Source: Membranipora membranacea
Lineage: Eukaryota > Bryozoa > Gymnolaemata > Cheilostomatida > Membraniporidae
Length of the DNA: 64,000 nucleotides
Assembly: GCA_914767715.1 (NCBI GenBank)
Contig: OU612065.1
Span: 34,784,001 to 34,848,000 of the forward strand
Direction of reading: 5' to 3'
Shown: piece after piece, positions 21,520 through 36,068 of the stretch
How positions within the stretch are numbered: position 1 is the stretch's first letter
How the letters are laid out: each line of letters begins with the position of its first letter
The notes under the pieces: generated by a model
Database searches by the model: none
What the model saw: only the letters and a program-made list of their open reading frames with translations
Told to the model about the DNA's origin: nothing
Made by a program: the position numbers and the translations under genes

Positions 21520-24500
21520 TCAGATTTCTGGAAGTGAACTTCCGACCAACTTCATTTTCTCGAAGCCATCACCCTGAATAATAAAACTAACTATATTATA
21601 TATTTCATTCTGCCTTACCAACAACAAAGGGCGCTATTTTTTTCCATCAAAACATATCAACTGAATGAACATAGCATCTTAGTCATCTCATATGAAGAGT
21701 GACCATCTTGATAGAAAATAAAAAATAACACGCTCTGTACCTGGCAACAATTACAAATAGGGATACTGCACACTATACGATGTCTTATTGGAGTCATCTA
21801 AACAAGCCAATAAAAAAAAATCTGGAGGAGCATTTTTTATCTGGTCATATCTCAGGAAGTTATTCACATCCATTCTTGAATATTCACAATGTGTGATTTG
21901 AGACATTGATTGATATAATGTGAGAGTAAGAAGCTGTTTGACCATTTAGACCACAAGTTATGAGTGAAAAACCATGGGGAGAGAATGCAACTATATAATT
22001 TTGTGAAATATAAATCAGCACAGTCTGATATCATTCGCTCATAATTGCTGCCCAAATGTGTACAGACTGAAACCCACCTTAGAGCTGTTCCCAAGTTTTC
22101 CGAACAGTTTATCGCCCTTAGATTTAAATGCTACTCTATTATTTAATTCTTCCTCTTCATCCTCATCACTCCAGGCACACGTCTGAGCGGCGGGCAGCTC
22201 TCCATCTTTACCCTGAGCTCCTTCTACTAACTTCATATACTTAACCTCCATTCTGTCAATAAGGCAATACGCTATATTACATTGATTACAAAAATAAAAC
22301 AACTAGGTGGAGCATGAGCAGACAACTCACAACTGTTACTTTATGTTCTTAACAACCCAGGAAGTTTGGGACAACTCGCTGAACTACCCTAGAGGAGTAG
22401 AGTATTATCAGGAGAAATATTCGCCATTATATGCAGGCTCTAAATAATGGAATTCATAGTCAGCTGAAATAATTCAAACTGATAACTTCATATTATAAAC
22501 TCTCACTTAAAGAATAATACTACTAGCTAACATCAAGTCATCCCAAAACCAGCTATTATTTATAACCCTAAGATAGATTTAGTAGCATGGTGTATTAAAT
22601 GATACCAGAATCATATGGATTTTCTGGTTCTCATTCAAATGACAGTCATACCCCTAAGTAAAATCCTTATATAGAAGACGACTGTACTTACTTTTTGCTG
22701 CGTTTCCAGCAGTATATAACACACACAAAGAGGAGCAGACCGATTCCAGCTGATACTAATATACCAATCTTAATCTGCATAGTCAGCATAGAACACTCTT
22801 GTGTTGTGACTTTTTTTCTTATTTCATCTGTCATTGGACAGTATCTGTAAAATAATCCATTGGTTCATTAGATTAGATTAAAAACATTTAACCTATCAGG
22901 TACAAGCTCACTGTACATGCTTTAAACAATCAAAAATATTGTAAAGTAAATAATGACTGATTGCTCCACTGGCAAAATATGTTATATGTGATATGTACAA
23001 GATTGAGTGTTCATAGTGCATCAATCAAGATCAAGAGGGGAATCATAATATCAATCATTAGTAGTCGGGCGCCTCTATGCCCTAACTACTGGATCAAAAA
23101 AGCTTTGGCACTGATGCTAGCGCGAGGGTAGCTCAAGTCAAGGCTGTGTTGACTCTACTCATTACAGAGTGACTTACTTTTGAGGGAGATATCTGACTGA
23201 TTGTTTTCCATGTTTACATTCTCCCTGTATCTTCTCATAATCTGACTCCTCACATTTAGGGCATGCGTGTCTCGATCTCCAGATTAACTGATAGTCACAG
23301 CCCTGACAAGTTCCAGTCACACATTGAGGGGGGAACGATACAGTGCCTGTAATGTAACAAAATTCACAAAATCATAATAGCATGCCTAGTGTATTGTTAC
23401 GCCTTATGCGGATCGAAAAATAAATGTGTCAATACATTGATCACTCTTTACTTGTGTAAAACAGCTTCAAATGAAGAACAACTCAAACCCCTGATCATTG
23501 GCAGAGAAAGAAGACCAGTTAAGACCCCTGATTTGTTCAAGTAACAAGTCAAACACAGCAACTTATGCAGCATTGAATGGGAAGCCAATGTAATTCAATG
23601 TTGTATTAGTGTGATTTATCAGACACATCCTGTCCAATCTCGGAACACTGCGAGCCTTTGTTGAGAGTTCTGATAATGATAATAATATATTTAAGGTCTT
23701 GGCTATACTCAATCAGATAAAAAATTCCATGGCATAACCCGGTTCAAATAACATTGCATCCGTTCTTCAAGTGATTTTTCCTTTACTTTGATTATTGCCA
23801 TGTGAACCGTAGAAGAATGAAGTATTTGAAGGGATCGCCACATCGCAAAGGCTCAAAATAGTGAACTTCATTTCAACCTAGAATTTTATCCACTCATAAT
23901 TTACATAAACTAACGTCCAAGCTAATGAGTAATGGTGCTAGCCAAAATTGAGCTCCCTGGACAAGTCAAAAAAGACCAGCTTTTATATAGTCCAGTAGGG
24001 CATAAATAACCTTTGTCCACTTACCATTTCCAGGTTCACTGACATCACATATAAGTGTTATAGTAGTAGAGAGACCATGTGAGCAGTGATCTGTAGCTCT
24101 GTGTGTCTCATATCTGTAGTGTACTGTCAGCTCATCATCTATAATTAATAAAGATTGAAACCAAAATAAGTCAGCAAGTTAAAAAAAATAATCCAAGTAA
24201 ATTAGAAGAGTAGTAAATTCTTCGGAGCCAACTGGTGCCAGTCAGGGAAATGTGTGCTCATTCAATTCTTATAGAATTGAATATATGGATCGATGTGCTC
24301 AAAGACATGACATCTTGCTCTGCCTGGCAGCAGTAGTTTCACATTCATATCGTGCTATGAATATTCTACAAGTCAAGCTGATCAAACAATGTATGAGGAT
24401 TGTTATGAATATTTATACAACCATATATTGCCTGACACTTTATACAGGACGGTTGTAGCGATATCTATATAACTCCATAGATATCTATAAATTTCATGCT

Positions 24501-27500
24501 AGTGTAATGGTGGTTGTACCCCCCAGTGGTTGAGGCCTCGACCACTGGGGCACTCAACCACTAGACTTGCACCAACTACACAAGGGCTGTGCTCATCACC
24601 TGCAGTTTAAACTCCTACAACTCACCTGCAATGTGAACACCTCCTTGTTTGATAAGTCTGGTTCTCTCAGTTTTATTGTTAGTAGTGACACTAGCTAGTG
24701 TATCACCCAGACTACTCGGCTGTATGGACACTGTGGTCTCTGCTGGTAGGATTGTCTCCCGACAGATCAGTGATGTCACCATCTGCGAATCATCCTGGAA
24801 TTGGCGACCAAATATAATGATTAAGCTTCGAGACAATTGCACATAACAGTAATCGCAACAGATAATACTTTTCAACTAGAAAAAAACCTTATTAATCCGT
24901 AATTTTCTTTCAACCCGAACAATGATTTATATGCTCACTTATGTGTACAAGGATTTGATTCAATACTTGAAAAATAAAAGTGAAGACATACAAATTATTT
25001 TGTATTTGTCTCCTCTCAGTTGTTTTCTCGGGATAATTAATTGACAAAATATTTACGCAAACCCGCTCATTGATACTCTTATAAAAAACACCCAGGAGAA
25101 ATATTAATTGTGATGACCCTGTTTCATCAATGCAAACGTAACATTCTTTACCATGTACAATATACCTCTTCACAATATAGTATTACTATTTATATGCTTA
25201 AGAGTACATTGAAGTAAAGATAAGGAGACAACATCTAGGGATGATAGCAAGTAACAGAAGGGCAGAACAGGATACAGTCTAGCTGTTCATGCTATCAGCC
25301 TACATATACGCCTGTTTGTACATGCACATTTGGTAATGCTGAGCTATGGTAAATAACATCCCACAATGCAACATTTTATAAATCCTTTTAATTATTTAGA
25401 GGGGTACATGAGATGATTAAAAATTGTCATGGTCGGATCTGCTTTACCATAACTGAGCATACCGGGAACTAACGATTGACTGACTTGTCAGTTGGTATAT
25501 GTGGTATACCTTATTAATCATGATAGAATACCACTAACACTTTCTGGCAAAGTCAAGCACTAACGGAAGACCTTGTACAGTTACCTGAAGAGCTGACAAG
25601 CGAAATGAGGAGAAGGCAGATGGTAGATGTCGATGTGGTGTACCACATGTTGGTCTGTCATTTCTCCTCTGCCCTTGTGCCTCTCCTGAGACAGAGGAGC
25701 ACAAAGTAAACTTAACACCAGTAGAATATGGTGTGCCTTGTATGGTGAAGGATTTACTAGCATTGAAGTATTGAACACTGGAACAACAAAATACAACAAA
25801 GGTGTGCTAGAACTACTACATTAATACAATACAACAAAACACAATACCGGAATCCTACACCACAAGAATGCCAAAGTCTACCCTAACCAAAGCAAGGTTA
25901 CACTGAGCATGATGTCATGTATTTTATCCGTGACCCAAATATATCACTAACTAAATCCAGTGCTTTGCTTCCCCTACCCATTGTTTTACACAGCAAGCAC
26001 ATAGATAGATCTATTTAGAGAGTAAGCCTACATGGCTTAGTTGTAGCATAGACAGATTGGACAAGTGAGAATTGAAAGGCTTTTAGGAAACCCAGCACCA
26101 GTTACAACAGATTTTAAGTGTGAACAGGAAACAAAGGAAAGATAACTACTAATATACCACCAGATGGCGTTATGTTTCTGTTATGTTGAACCTTACCCAG
26201 TATATGGACTCTGTAGCATTGTTAACACAGGTAGGGTAGGAAGAAGCCTTAGCCTTAGTGTTGTTACAGATGAGAAAGTTAAATGTGTGGTGGTATGTTG
26301 TCCCATCCGCAGTAAATAACTCAAATCCGTTGTATGATTGAATGCTAAAACATAGATCGATTTCTAACAGGGTGCTTTTTGTGAGTTGACATCAGGGTGC
26401 AAATTCTTCTTAATTTCAACATTGATAGAGTTTGACCCTATCCAACTTGCAAGAAAGCATTATGTGTGCACAGAACAATCTTATTCGACAATTATCATAT
26501 TTTCCTCGATAGCAAAGTTTTGAAATTGCGCCTACTACACATTAGAATAAGCATTGGTAGAGCCGATGTTAGATGCGATATGATAATTTCTTCATGTTAT
26601 ACTAACAGCGTTTCCAAAGAGCTTACAAGCAATAATGATAAGTTATTAACAAGGCAACAGGAAGATATGCAATTTAACAGAGGAACGTATTGCACTTTCA
26701 AGCCATAACAACAACTTCCTCTAAGCTGCTTAAGTAAAGACCTCATCGTCTAACAGGAAAGCAGTGAAATTCACTCATCATGATCATGTTTATCGCAATT
26801 GAATTACACATAGATGGCTGAACCCAACTGACATACCCAGATATAGGAGTGAAGTCGAATCTCATGCCGTCGTTATTGAATGAGCAATCACTTATACACT
26901 CTGTGGAGTCTGAGTTACTGACTAGTCCTGGTCCACATGGTGTGCAGGTAAAACTATCCACTACTATATGATTAGGCTCACATTTACCACATGTTTTCTC
27001 ATTGGTTGAGTTATTTGTGATGATAACCTCCCCCTTTTCACAGCTATGACATCTACAGTGGAAGAGTGAGTAAAATGAATAGATCTCAGTGTGATGAGAA
27101 CTTGAGGATGATAGTATGAATATTCAACATTTGCTAAACTATAAAGCATCATGATGTTGGTATGATGAGGTAAAGGTAAGATAATTACTAACTTCGTGAG
27201 AGAAAACAAACAAGTATGGCAAGATGTTATATTATAATAAGTGAGATCTTTAATTCATTTAAGGTGATAGCCAAAGTCACCGTCTAGTGGAATTGTTGTA
27301 GCAGATCACAACAAGCCCAACCGGCACCACTGGCTGCAAAGCAGTTTCATCATCATCACTACATACCCTTTAGCTGTTCCACCGAGAGCACACTCAGAGC
27401 ATTCAATAGCACCTCCATGTAGTGTGTTAGTGAGAGTAATCTCGCTTACTGACACTGTGTTAGAAGATGGGGTCGATTTTCCTACTATCGATTTTCTGAA

Positions 27501-30500
27501 AGCCAAACTGAGAGTTTTGACATTAGGGGTAGTAAAGTTATGAGTGAATACTCCGCCTGTATGTGAGCTGTTCCACGTCATAATCGCTCTCTCATCAGTA
27601 TCCTCCTGAGAAATACGTATCAAATCAGTAAAACATTACACATGACTAAGACAAAACTAACAAAATAATACGCACTGGGTAGCAGAACATTTACTTGGCA
27701 AGCTGGATAATGGGAAGACCTTCACTTTTATGCATCCAAGGATATCCAGTTCACATACCTATATCAAAATGAGTGTCTCGAGGCAACCGACAATGGGATA
27801 AGGGTGGTTTAAAGTAGAACTCAACAACAATTCTCTTGTCGATGAAACTCACTGAGGATCTTCCATATACATATCTATTGAACTAGCCATCATATGCACT
27901 ATGAATCACCACTCGCATTTTGCAGGCAGTTGATAGCTTCGTGCCACATGTGGGGACAGCTTTGAGATTTGAATCATAGACTTTCAACACTCTATATGCC
28001 AGCGCAATTATTTACTGAGAAACTTTTAAAATGTCAATCACAATCTACCAGCATGTAAAGTAGACTAACCTGCATGAGATACAACACACACGGGTCATCT
28101 CGTGCGCATTTCATTTGAAACTTGAGTTTCAACCTCCCATAAATTCTGCCGTCCAGAGAGACGTTAGAGAACCCGGAGACATTAACGTTAAGCACAGAAA
28201 ACTCTTCATCGCCGATATCAGAAGAGACCTTCATGTAAGCTCCGTCCTTACTCGGTACCCATGTACTCTGCTTGTCACAAAATGAACCGGCTACAACAAA
28301 ACAAACGGAGAATAAAATTGAAGTGATGTTACAGGGCAAAATTACAGAACACTGAAAGAAATTTTTTTACTGGAACAAGTTCAGACTGACTGATTTCTAT
28401 GAAATCTATTACCACAAAGATAAAAAAATTCCAATGAGCAAACAAACTCTCCCTTTCTGTATCTATGATTGCCACTCATTGAGTCTCATCAATCGCAATC
28501 ACGTGTCAAGGACATCATATGCACAGTTGTTTGCCGGACACCGTTCATTCTCAGAGGCCCATCATCCCGACAGCTGGAGGCTGTGACAATATTTTGGATA
28601 GCTAGATGCACAGTAAGAGACAAAGATCAGCACAAAGCGCTGCATATCTGCCAGACAATGATGAATGTGAAATAGTCAGAATATGCAAACTAGGGAGCAT
28701 TTCAAATTTACAATATAAGATTGTGTTGATAAAATAAATGATTTTGATTAACATTTAACGATCTTTGGTAGCAGATGCTTGAGCACACTTTACTCTTGGG
28801 AAATATTTGGCATCTCAGATCTGCAAACCATTCTCAGCAATTGCCCTTGAGCTTTTATCTACACATAGCCTGTATACATACAATATCAATTTGCACATGA
28901 AAAGTCTCATGAGTAATAGGTGTTAAAATCAAAATACTATATCTCTTCAGTATTTATCTGTCTTTGGACACAATGAATGGAATGTGAAACAGGAAATCTT
29001 GGGCGAAGATATAAGCCCTCTGTTTCCCCAACCAGTACCAATTGGCACCTCCCTTCCTCTCTAGAATAAACTCTTAACCATCAACATTCTTCATGCAAAG
29101 ACATACATAAAGATAATGCAATGATCTGTGTGCAATATATTATATATGCAAGTACCTGCATCCCGTTTGCCCAGTCTCCAATCATCTATAAACAATTGAG
29201 TGCACAAAACATTGCGCATGGGTAGTTCAACTACAAATCTCAACAATTCATTCATAGTCATTGATAATTATATACTCATGTCTTTTTCCAATTTCGAAAT
29301 CTGCTACCATGGTTCATTAACTACAGTTTTGTGATTCCCCATGGAAGTGCTGTGAAAAGTATGAAGTAACTTGGGCATACTACAATACTATGCCCATCTT
29401 AAGAAATCAGAAAAGAGCTCCATGTTGTCCATAGCTTTGATCATTTGCACCCCCGCTCCGATATTTTACTATCAAATATAGTATACCCATCTACAAACTA
29501 ATACTGGATATCAATGGTCTAAACTGCTGCCTGGTAAAATTCCATGTAATATTCCCTATTTGCTTACCTCCGTTAGTTTTGATACAGCCTGTAGAGAACC
29601 TGTCTGGTACTACATGGAAGTGTCTGAAGCTGAGAGATTTATGTGCCACTGTATGTAGGGGGCACTGCTGACACTCCACCGATCCGTCAGAGAATTCTCC
29701 GTCATCACAGTCAGTACACACACCAGCCTCAGACATACTCTGACCAGGGTTACACGATGGACACTCTATCTCTTCCCCGACCTCCGGGAGTTTGACACTG
29801 TTTGGATGGTCCTCGTTACAGTATTGAGGTTCTAACCACTCATATGTCACATGGGTCTGTGAAAAAAAACAAATAATAAAAATGAAATCTGGAAAATGAC
29901 TACAGATGATAAGTGAAAAACAGCAAGGTCTAAGGTATGCATAGTCATAGATCATCTGACCACAATATCTGATTTTGCCTGGTTAGTAAAGCACAGGACC
30001 ATCCTGTGTTTATAAACCCTCACCCCTCAAATCGTCAATTACTACATATTGTAGTTTATGATCAGGTCGTATGACGACTTTCGCTGGCAAGACAAAATTA
30101 TGACATAACACAAAGGATAATATCACAGAGTAAGGATATATCCTTACTCTGTGATAATATCAACTCTAGTCTGATCACAAGACTGATAGTAGCATGGATG
30201 ACTGTCTATTTTTACCATATTTAAAGCCTGTTTGAAACTAAACACTGATATTGATGGTTGCTGTATAGCTTGATGTTTGAGCAGGCCTGTCATCTGAGCC
30301 TTTCATGCTCCATCTTACTACCATTTCTATGTAACCAACCTAGGTAGCTAGCTAATAATGGCGGTGATTATACCGTGGTCCCGTGACTGAACATTTAGCT
30401 CAACAACAATGGGGAACAGGGCTCCCACAGTTCATAATTTGGCATGTAGATTGATCTAAACGTGCTGGTAGCAACATATCAGAAGCCATACCATGCATAC

Positions 30501-33500
30501 ATATATATTCCTTTGTGTGCTATGGTAACTCTGGATTGGGGTGACATACTCAAGCCTATATAATATTTCAATACATGCGAGTCACAGGGCCAAATAAATT
30601 CACAAGTAGCCAACTGGATCAGTACAACAATTACGAGAGTACCAAAATCATATAACAAAAGCAGATGTGTAAACTCTATTATGACTATACATCAAACAAA
30701 ACGTCTATCATCAGACTCTGATACTAGTAGCTAGTGGGCCCAAGCTACCTGACGAGTAGAGTGGAGGTGCCCTCAATATTGCCTCATCAGTGGTCAATAC
30801 GGTCAAACAAACTACTTTGATCAGATATGACTATCTGACCGTGGGCTTATTGTAATACTTGGATCCACCTACTGTTTCATTGAGACAAGGAGCTATAGTG
30901 GTATAGTAATCACTCTGAGTACACGGTGGTCTGGCTTTACACTCAGTGGAGCCAGGGGGAGAAAACTCATCACTCGGACACTGCAGACAATTATCTGTAA
31001 TAGGGAACACCATGAGAATGGGGCCAATGAAAAACTACATAATTATTAATACTTTTTGCCAAAGGGCGAATTATACAACAGCAAAGTCAATGCATGATAA
31101 AATTAAAGCATCAAAGCCTCAATTTAAATGAATTACTGTAATGATTTAAAATTGGCAGGAGTAGAGGATTGCAGCTTTGATCAAATTATGATTTGACACA
31201 TCAGCATTTTGGGTTGGATATAGCTTTGTCACGAGGCTGCTTGTTCGTTTTGGGGGTAAAACAAAAAATAGCTGCGTGACAAGGCTAGGTTGGATATAGT
31301 TTCAAACAAATTGAGCAGCTAATTGCCAAACAGAGGCCATGAACCATTTTCAATAATTCACTTTTTTCCAAGTAAAGTATAAATTGGACTAATTATTTTT
31401 AGAAGCCACACAATAATTTTGCTGTTTGAATACTCATTTCATAAACATCATCATCACCATAACAGTCAGTAAACCTACCAGAGCCAGATTTAGGGCTGTA
31501 GGTATTCTCAGGGCAATGTTCACAGAAACTAGCCCCTCCACTGCTGTGATATCCTGGCTTACATGGTGTACATGTCGACGTAAACGCCATACCTACAAGA
31601 AAAAAAGACGACTCAATATATGGAAATATTGAGTAAATTGTGATATGGACCTATACAAAACATATCACAACCACCAGATTGCAGTCAGCAGATCTTGACA
31701 CTGTTGAGGGTCTATTCATGCATAACTGGTTTGACCTTAAAGAACAAATTACTACCGCTATTCAACTATACTTGAAAAAGGAATCTCACAATTATCAGCA
31801 AATCAAAAAAATTCCTGGGCATCATCAATTATATCATGTTAAAATATACATAACACTGTATAATGTTTTTACTTGACTCACCAGTTATCTCTAGGGATCT
31901 GATAGCGAATTTGACACCAGGTGTATGACTCCGTACTCCGATCAGCGATATCGTCACTTTGTTAGCTCCTTTCGATAGTTTTATCTGTATAATAAACCGG
32001 CAATAAGACCACTTTTGAAATGATATCTACTCAAACTGAAATTGGATCACAGGCACACCACATGGTGTCAATAAACAGTTTACAGATAGCCCATAACTTA
32101 TAAGCCTCCCGATAAATTTATAGACATCACTTACTTTTATTGGTGGATGGAATTATGGGAAGACCATTGAGAACGATTTTAAAAGTCAATCACAGTTTTA
32201 AGCACAATGTCTGGGGAATCAGTATGGTATCTCTGCGTTGAGCAGGAAATATTTACATGAAGTACAGCATTATTTCTTCAGGTTGAGCGCTACAAAAACC
32301 GGTGAAGGTTGGCAAAAAAAATAGTTGTGAAATATATGAATGATGTTGCAACAACTTTTTTTGCAGGTGTAAGGATTATAAACATTCACAAAGAGGAATT
32401 AGTAGCTTAACATACATGTTCTGATGTGTAACTATCTCCGCTTGTCTTTGGGAGCATTTTGACACCTTCTAATGCTGACCCTTTTTCTTCTGATGAAGAT
32501 TGACACATACTCTTTACCTGAATAAACAAACATTCAAAAACTGATTAACTTGTTGCCATTGATAAAGTTTCCATAACTCCTACATATTACACCCAACTCT
32601 CTCATCAAATCCAAGCTCACTGTCACATGCTGCAGCAAATTGTGGGTCTTTGAAGTTAAAATATTAGCATAAGACCACTCTGTTTGGATTCAGAATGACA
32701 TGACATGTCAGTATAGTATTAGAACACTCTGTAAAGATCCTGACATTTGCTGCATTTCATCTGGGCAAACAACAGTGTGATATTACCAATTTTTTTGTAA
32801 GGAATCAACAATTAGCAGAGACCTAGCATGAGGTGAACTCTAAGCCCACAGAGTCAGCTTGATACTCAATAGGTACTTACTCGGACGATGGCCAGCATAG
32901 CCTTATAAGTGTTCTCATATTCAATGGTTAGAGTTCCTTCATTAATGAGCTCGGCTGAAAATGTGAAATCTGAGTCACAGTCCCCTGGCACTCCTTCTAA
33001 GTAATCAGTTCTGGGAATCCAATGTGTGCTGTAGATTGCAAAAAAGAACTGGTTTTCACATAGCGATAATGATACAACATTCAATTTCAAATGTGGCCAA
33101 TAAAATAGTCTAGGCCTACCTAAGACTTGAAAATGATAAAGATCATGACTTAGTAAGATCCTTACTCGCTAACATGATAAGAATTTTGCAGCAATCATAG
33201 AGCCAAGAAATGCAGTTGCCTATCTTTCTTATATCCCATATAATAAAAAAATTCAAGTTAACCTTTTGTTAGCACAATCTGCGTTGCGGTTGTATGATGA
33301 CTTCCCTTCAGTTACAGTAAATACATCCGTGTTCAGGGTGTCCCACTGATCGTACCGTACTCCATCTCCAACTGAGTAGGTACCTGACTCACATTTCTGA
33401 CACTCCTGATTCCCGTTCACATCCAGGTATTCTCCGGCATCACAAGCCTTGTCTAAAAATAGAAACACATTTTATTCTATATGTGATCACAGTTTGTTGC

Positions 33501-35552
33501 ATTTGTAACTTATTGCTTTGTCAGTCAATAGGATAACAGGAACAGTCAGAGAATAAGGAGGGAAGCTTTCGCTAATCCATAAAACTTAGTGATCGTTCTA
33601 AGGGGGCTGCTTTAATTTAATGAAAATGATGTTTAGTTATAATCAACTGTGTTCTGCAGCATCACTGCTAGCTTGTAAAACCTTCTGTGTGTAATACAAT
33701 TTTTTTCTATTTGCTTGGGTTGTCATTATCTTTAATAATCATTCCAAGAAATAGAGATTTTGGAGCATGCTCAAAAACTTATCAAATCTCATCAATCAAT
33801 TTAATTAGATTCTTTTACCCAATTATTGTTGATACTTTTGCTCTAATCAATCACATCAAACCAATGTGAGAGGAGTGTTGTTTGTCAAAAATTCATCAAA
33901 TACCCGGAAAATAAGTTTCATGAGCAGCCATTCACTTGACAAACAGAGATGTCTGTCAGACTTATGAAATATTCATAGAAATGCTCTCATTTGACAAACA
34001 AACTGACACTGGGCCTATGATTTATTACACTACCTGATGTTTAAAGCCTATAATTATTTATCGTCAACGAGCTTAAAACATCTTGATGCGCCACATCGGT
34101 GGTGAAGTGGCCTGCATGTTTGTAAACTCTTGACAAGCACCAATAAAGACAATGTTAATATCTCCGACTACATCAAGTATCGTCTCTAAATAAGCAGGTA
34201 CCCCAATAAATAGCTGGTCGGATGTTGTCATAATAATACATATGTGGGTATTGTTATGGTTTGTATAGATGGAAACACAAATTTATCAAAGAAATCATAG
34301 GCGCAGGCAACAGGGTCATATTGTACCCACACTACTCAGCGTCAAAGGGCTGCCCCCTGGTGAATATCAAACCAGCGGACTCAGTTTACTGTTCTTTTAA
34401 GTTAGGACTATGTCTGCACATACCACATTTTGGTCCTTGTATGGGAGGTTTTGGTGAGTCGACTTTACAGTGACTGTCTGCCTTGGGTACATACACCCTC
34501 CATCTGTTCTCTTTAGCATCACATTCTGTGTATTTATACTCCATGTCATTCTAAAAACAAAATGATCAATCGTACTGGAACATGATTTGAGTTAAAATTG
34601 GCCTGGCAGATGTTAGTAAAATAGATGAATTATTGTCCATCTCATTTACTTTTTAGCATAAAAATTGAATCAGCATATCTTACAAACATCTATTTTTCTA
34701 TCCATGGTGATACCAAATGTCTAAAATCAACATCAGGGGATATTGATCAGAGGTTAAAATTCTCGGTCATATGCAATCAGAAATAAAATCTGAGATAGAC
34801 CTAGTTAGGTAAACCTATACAGTATAGATCTACAAACAACGGCATAAAATGGTATGATATGTTATCTGGTGTCACAAGACAGGACAGAGGAAACCAAAAC
34901 TGTTCTCTTAACAATCCTTTCGGGGATAACGAGACATGCCATTCTTCAATTCATTCTCTCTTTGATGACACCTTATATTTTCTGAGTGAGCAATGTTGGA
35001 ACAAATTTGTTTGCCTCAAAAGAGCTGTAAGTGAAATGATAACGGAGAATTGATGCGGCAGAAAGCCTTGTTTCTTCTTATTGAAAGCCCCCTCTCCTGG
35101 CTGAAACTTGAAAATTCCATAATTGGGAACTGTCATTCAATGTTCTAGTAGAGCAAAATAGAGAAGTAGTCACAAGTAAGGAGCTTCTTCAATTTCAAGT
35201 TCAGATTGTGGTAGTAAGTGTATTGATATATTAGTTGAAATAATAACAGGTTACAGTGTAAACATTTGTGAATGATCAACTATCTCTATCATACCAAGTC
35301 GAACAATCTAATACTTCTAGTGTGGCAATAACAAATGAACCCACTTCATTGGCATGAGCTCTTAATTTTATTTTGGTTCAGTCTGAATATACAGGCTATA
35401 ATATATTCAATATATATTATTATTTATCTACCATCAATCAACCAAAATACTAAAACTACACTTACATCAGTGCAAGGTGTTAGCTGAGCATTTCCTAGCT
35501 TTATACAGAGAAGAAGGCTTAGAAAGAGACAGAGAGACATCCTTCCATACAT
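21520..35552 (-). CDS. ELAPOR: ELAPOR1/2 (KIAA1324/EIG121 family) transmembrane protein
   Basis: Twenty exons, from 5' to 3' on the minus strand: 35552-35466, 34550-34424, 33452-33263, 33028-32881, 32517-32416, 31984-31882, 31592-31479, 30994-30873, 29856-29568, 28290-28070, 27605-27367, 27052-26837, 26344-26197, 25806-25585 (5' end uncertain), 24794-24626, 24138-24025, 23346-23178, 22844-22692, 22252-22078 and 21573-21520. They total about 1053 residues, against roughly 1010-1030 in vertebrates. In order: a signal peptide (LCLFLSLLLCIKLGNA), Cys-rich ephrin-receptor-like modules (ACDAGEYLDVNG, CTPCKPGYHSSGG), a mannose-6-phosphate-receptor-homology-like region, one membrane helix at about 953-975 (GILVSAGIGLLLFVCVIYC), and a 78-residue tail with YMKL, a YxxPhi sorting motif, and an acidic cluster. 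Vertebrate members act in Golgi and endolysosome traffic and autophagy. There is one homologue here, so ELAPOR1 versus 2 is not decided. Confidence 0.93.
30116..30161. repeat. Perfect 46-bp palindrome in an ELAPOR intron
   Basis: Two 23-bp arms abut with no spacer, centred on ggatatatcc and ending in gataatatc. It lies in the intron between the exons at 29856 and 30873. Like the 4732-4785 hairpin it is perfect, which implies recent origin or an ongoing process that keeps the arms identical. Confidence 0.85.
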
Positions 35553-36068
35553 GACTCTTGCTAGTTAACATATGATACAATTTGCTGCTAACAACACCTA
35601 ACAAGCTAGTAACAGCTGTCGCACACAGCTTGAGTCTAGCAAGTATTCTGAAAGTTGTTTAGCCAATTCCTTTAACAGGAAATGAAATATGTGTAATAGA
35701 CCTAGATTGTATGAAACTAAAGTCAACTTTTTTATTTTACTATGATTAGGCCCAATTTATTTAATTGACAACTTTATTAATTTTCTGTGATTTAAATCAA
35801 CTGGTTTTCTTCAATTAAACTCAATAAAATACTCATGGTTTAACAAATGTAAATTCCATAAGAATATTTAATCTGAAATATTACAATGCACATTACTTGT
35901 TGCTAGGCAATATCAAGCCAAAATAAGAGAGCAGATAGCAGTATAGCTACAAATTATTCATAATTGTTTGCTATATTATTTTTGTTCATTTAGCAGAGAA
36001 GTAGAGGTGCAAGAGCTGTGTTAGTCTAGCACATATTTGGTAGATTAAGGAAATATCACACAGTAAAT
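35553..36068. promoter_or_regulatory. Shared divergent promoter of ELAPOR and CFAP276
   Basis: Only 516 bp separate the ELAPOR start (minus) and the CFAP276 start (plus). The interval must hold both 5' UTRs and promoters. The notable motif is the X-box-like site at 35899-35911. No TATA box was recognised for either gene. Confidence 0.6.
35899..35911 (+). promoter_or_regulatory. RFX X-box-like site upstream of CFAP276
   Basis: GTTGCTAGGCAAT is an imperfect palindrome of the two RFX half-sites (GTTGCY and RGCAAY) with 1-nt spacing. RFX factors control ciliary genes in animals through sites close to the start. This one is about 158 bp upstream of the ATG of a ciliary gene. The last base departs from the usual AC end. 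Function is inferred. Confidence 0.55.

Noticed and set aside
25581-25799. 72-codon minus-strand frame starting MLYFVVPVF
   Set aside because: It overlaps an ELAPOR exon in the wrong frame; the frame used joins in phase with the next exon.
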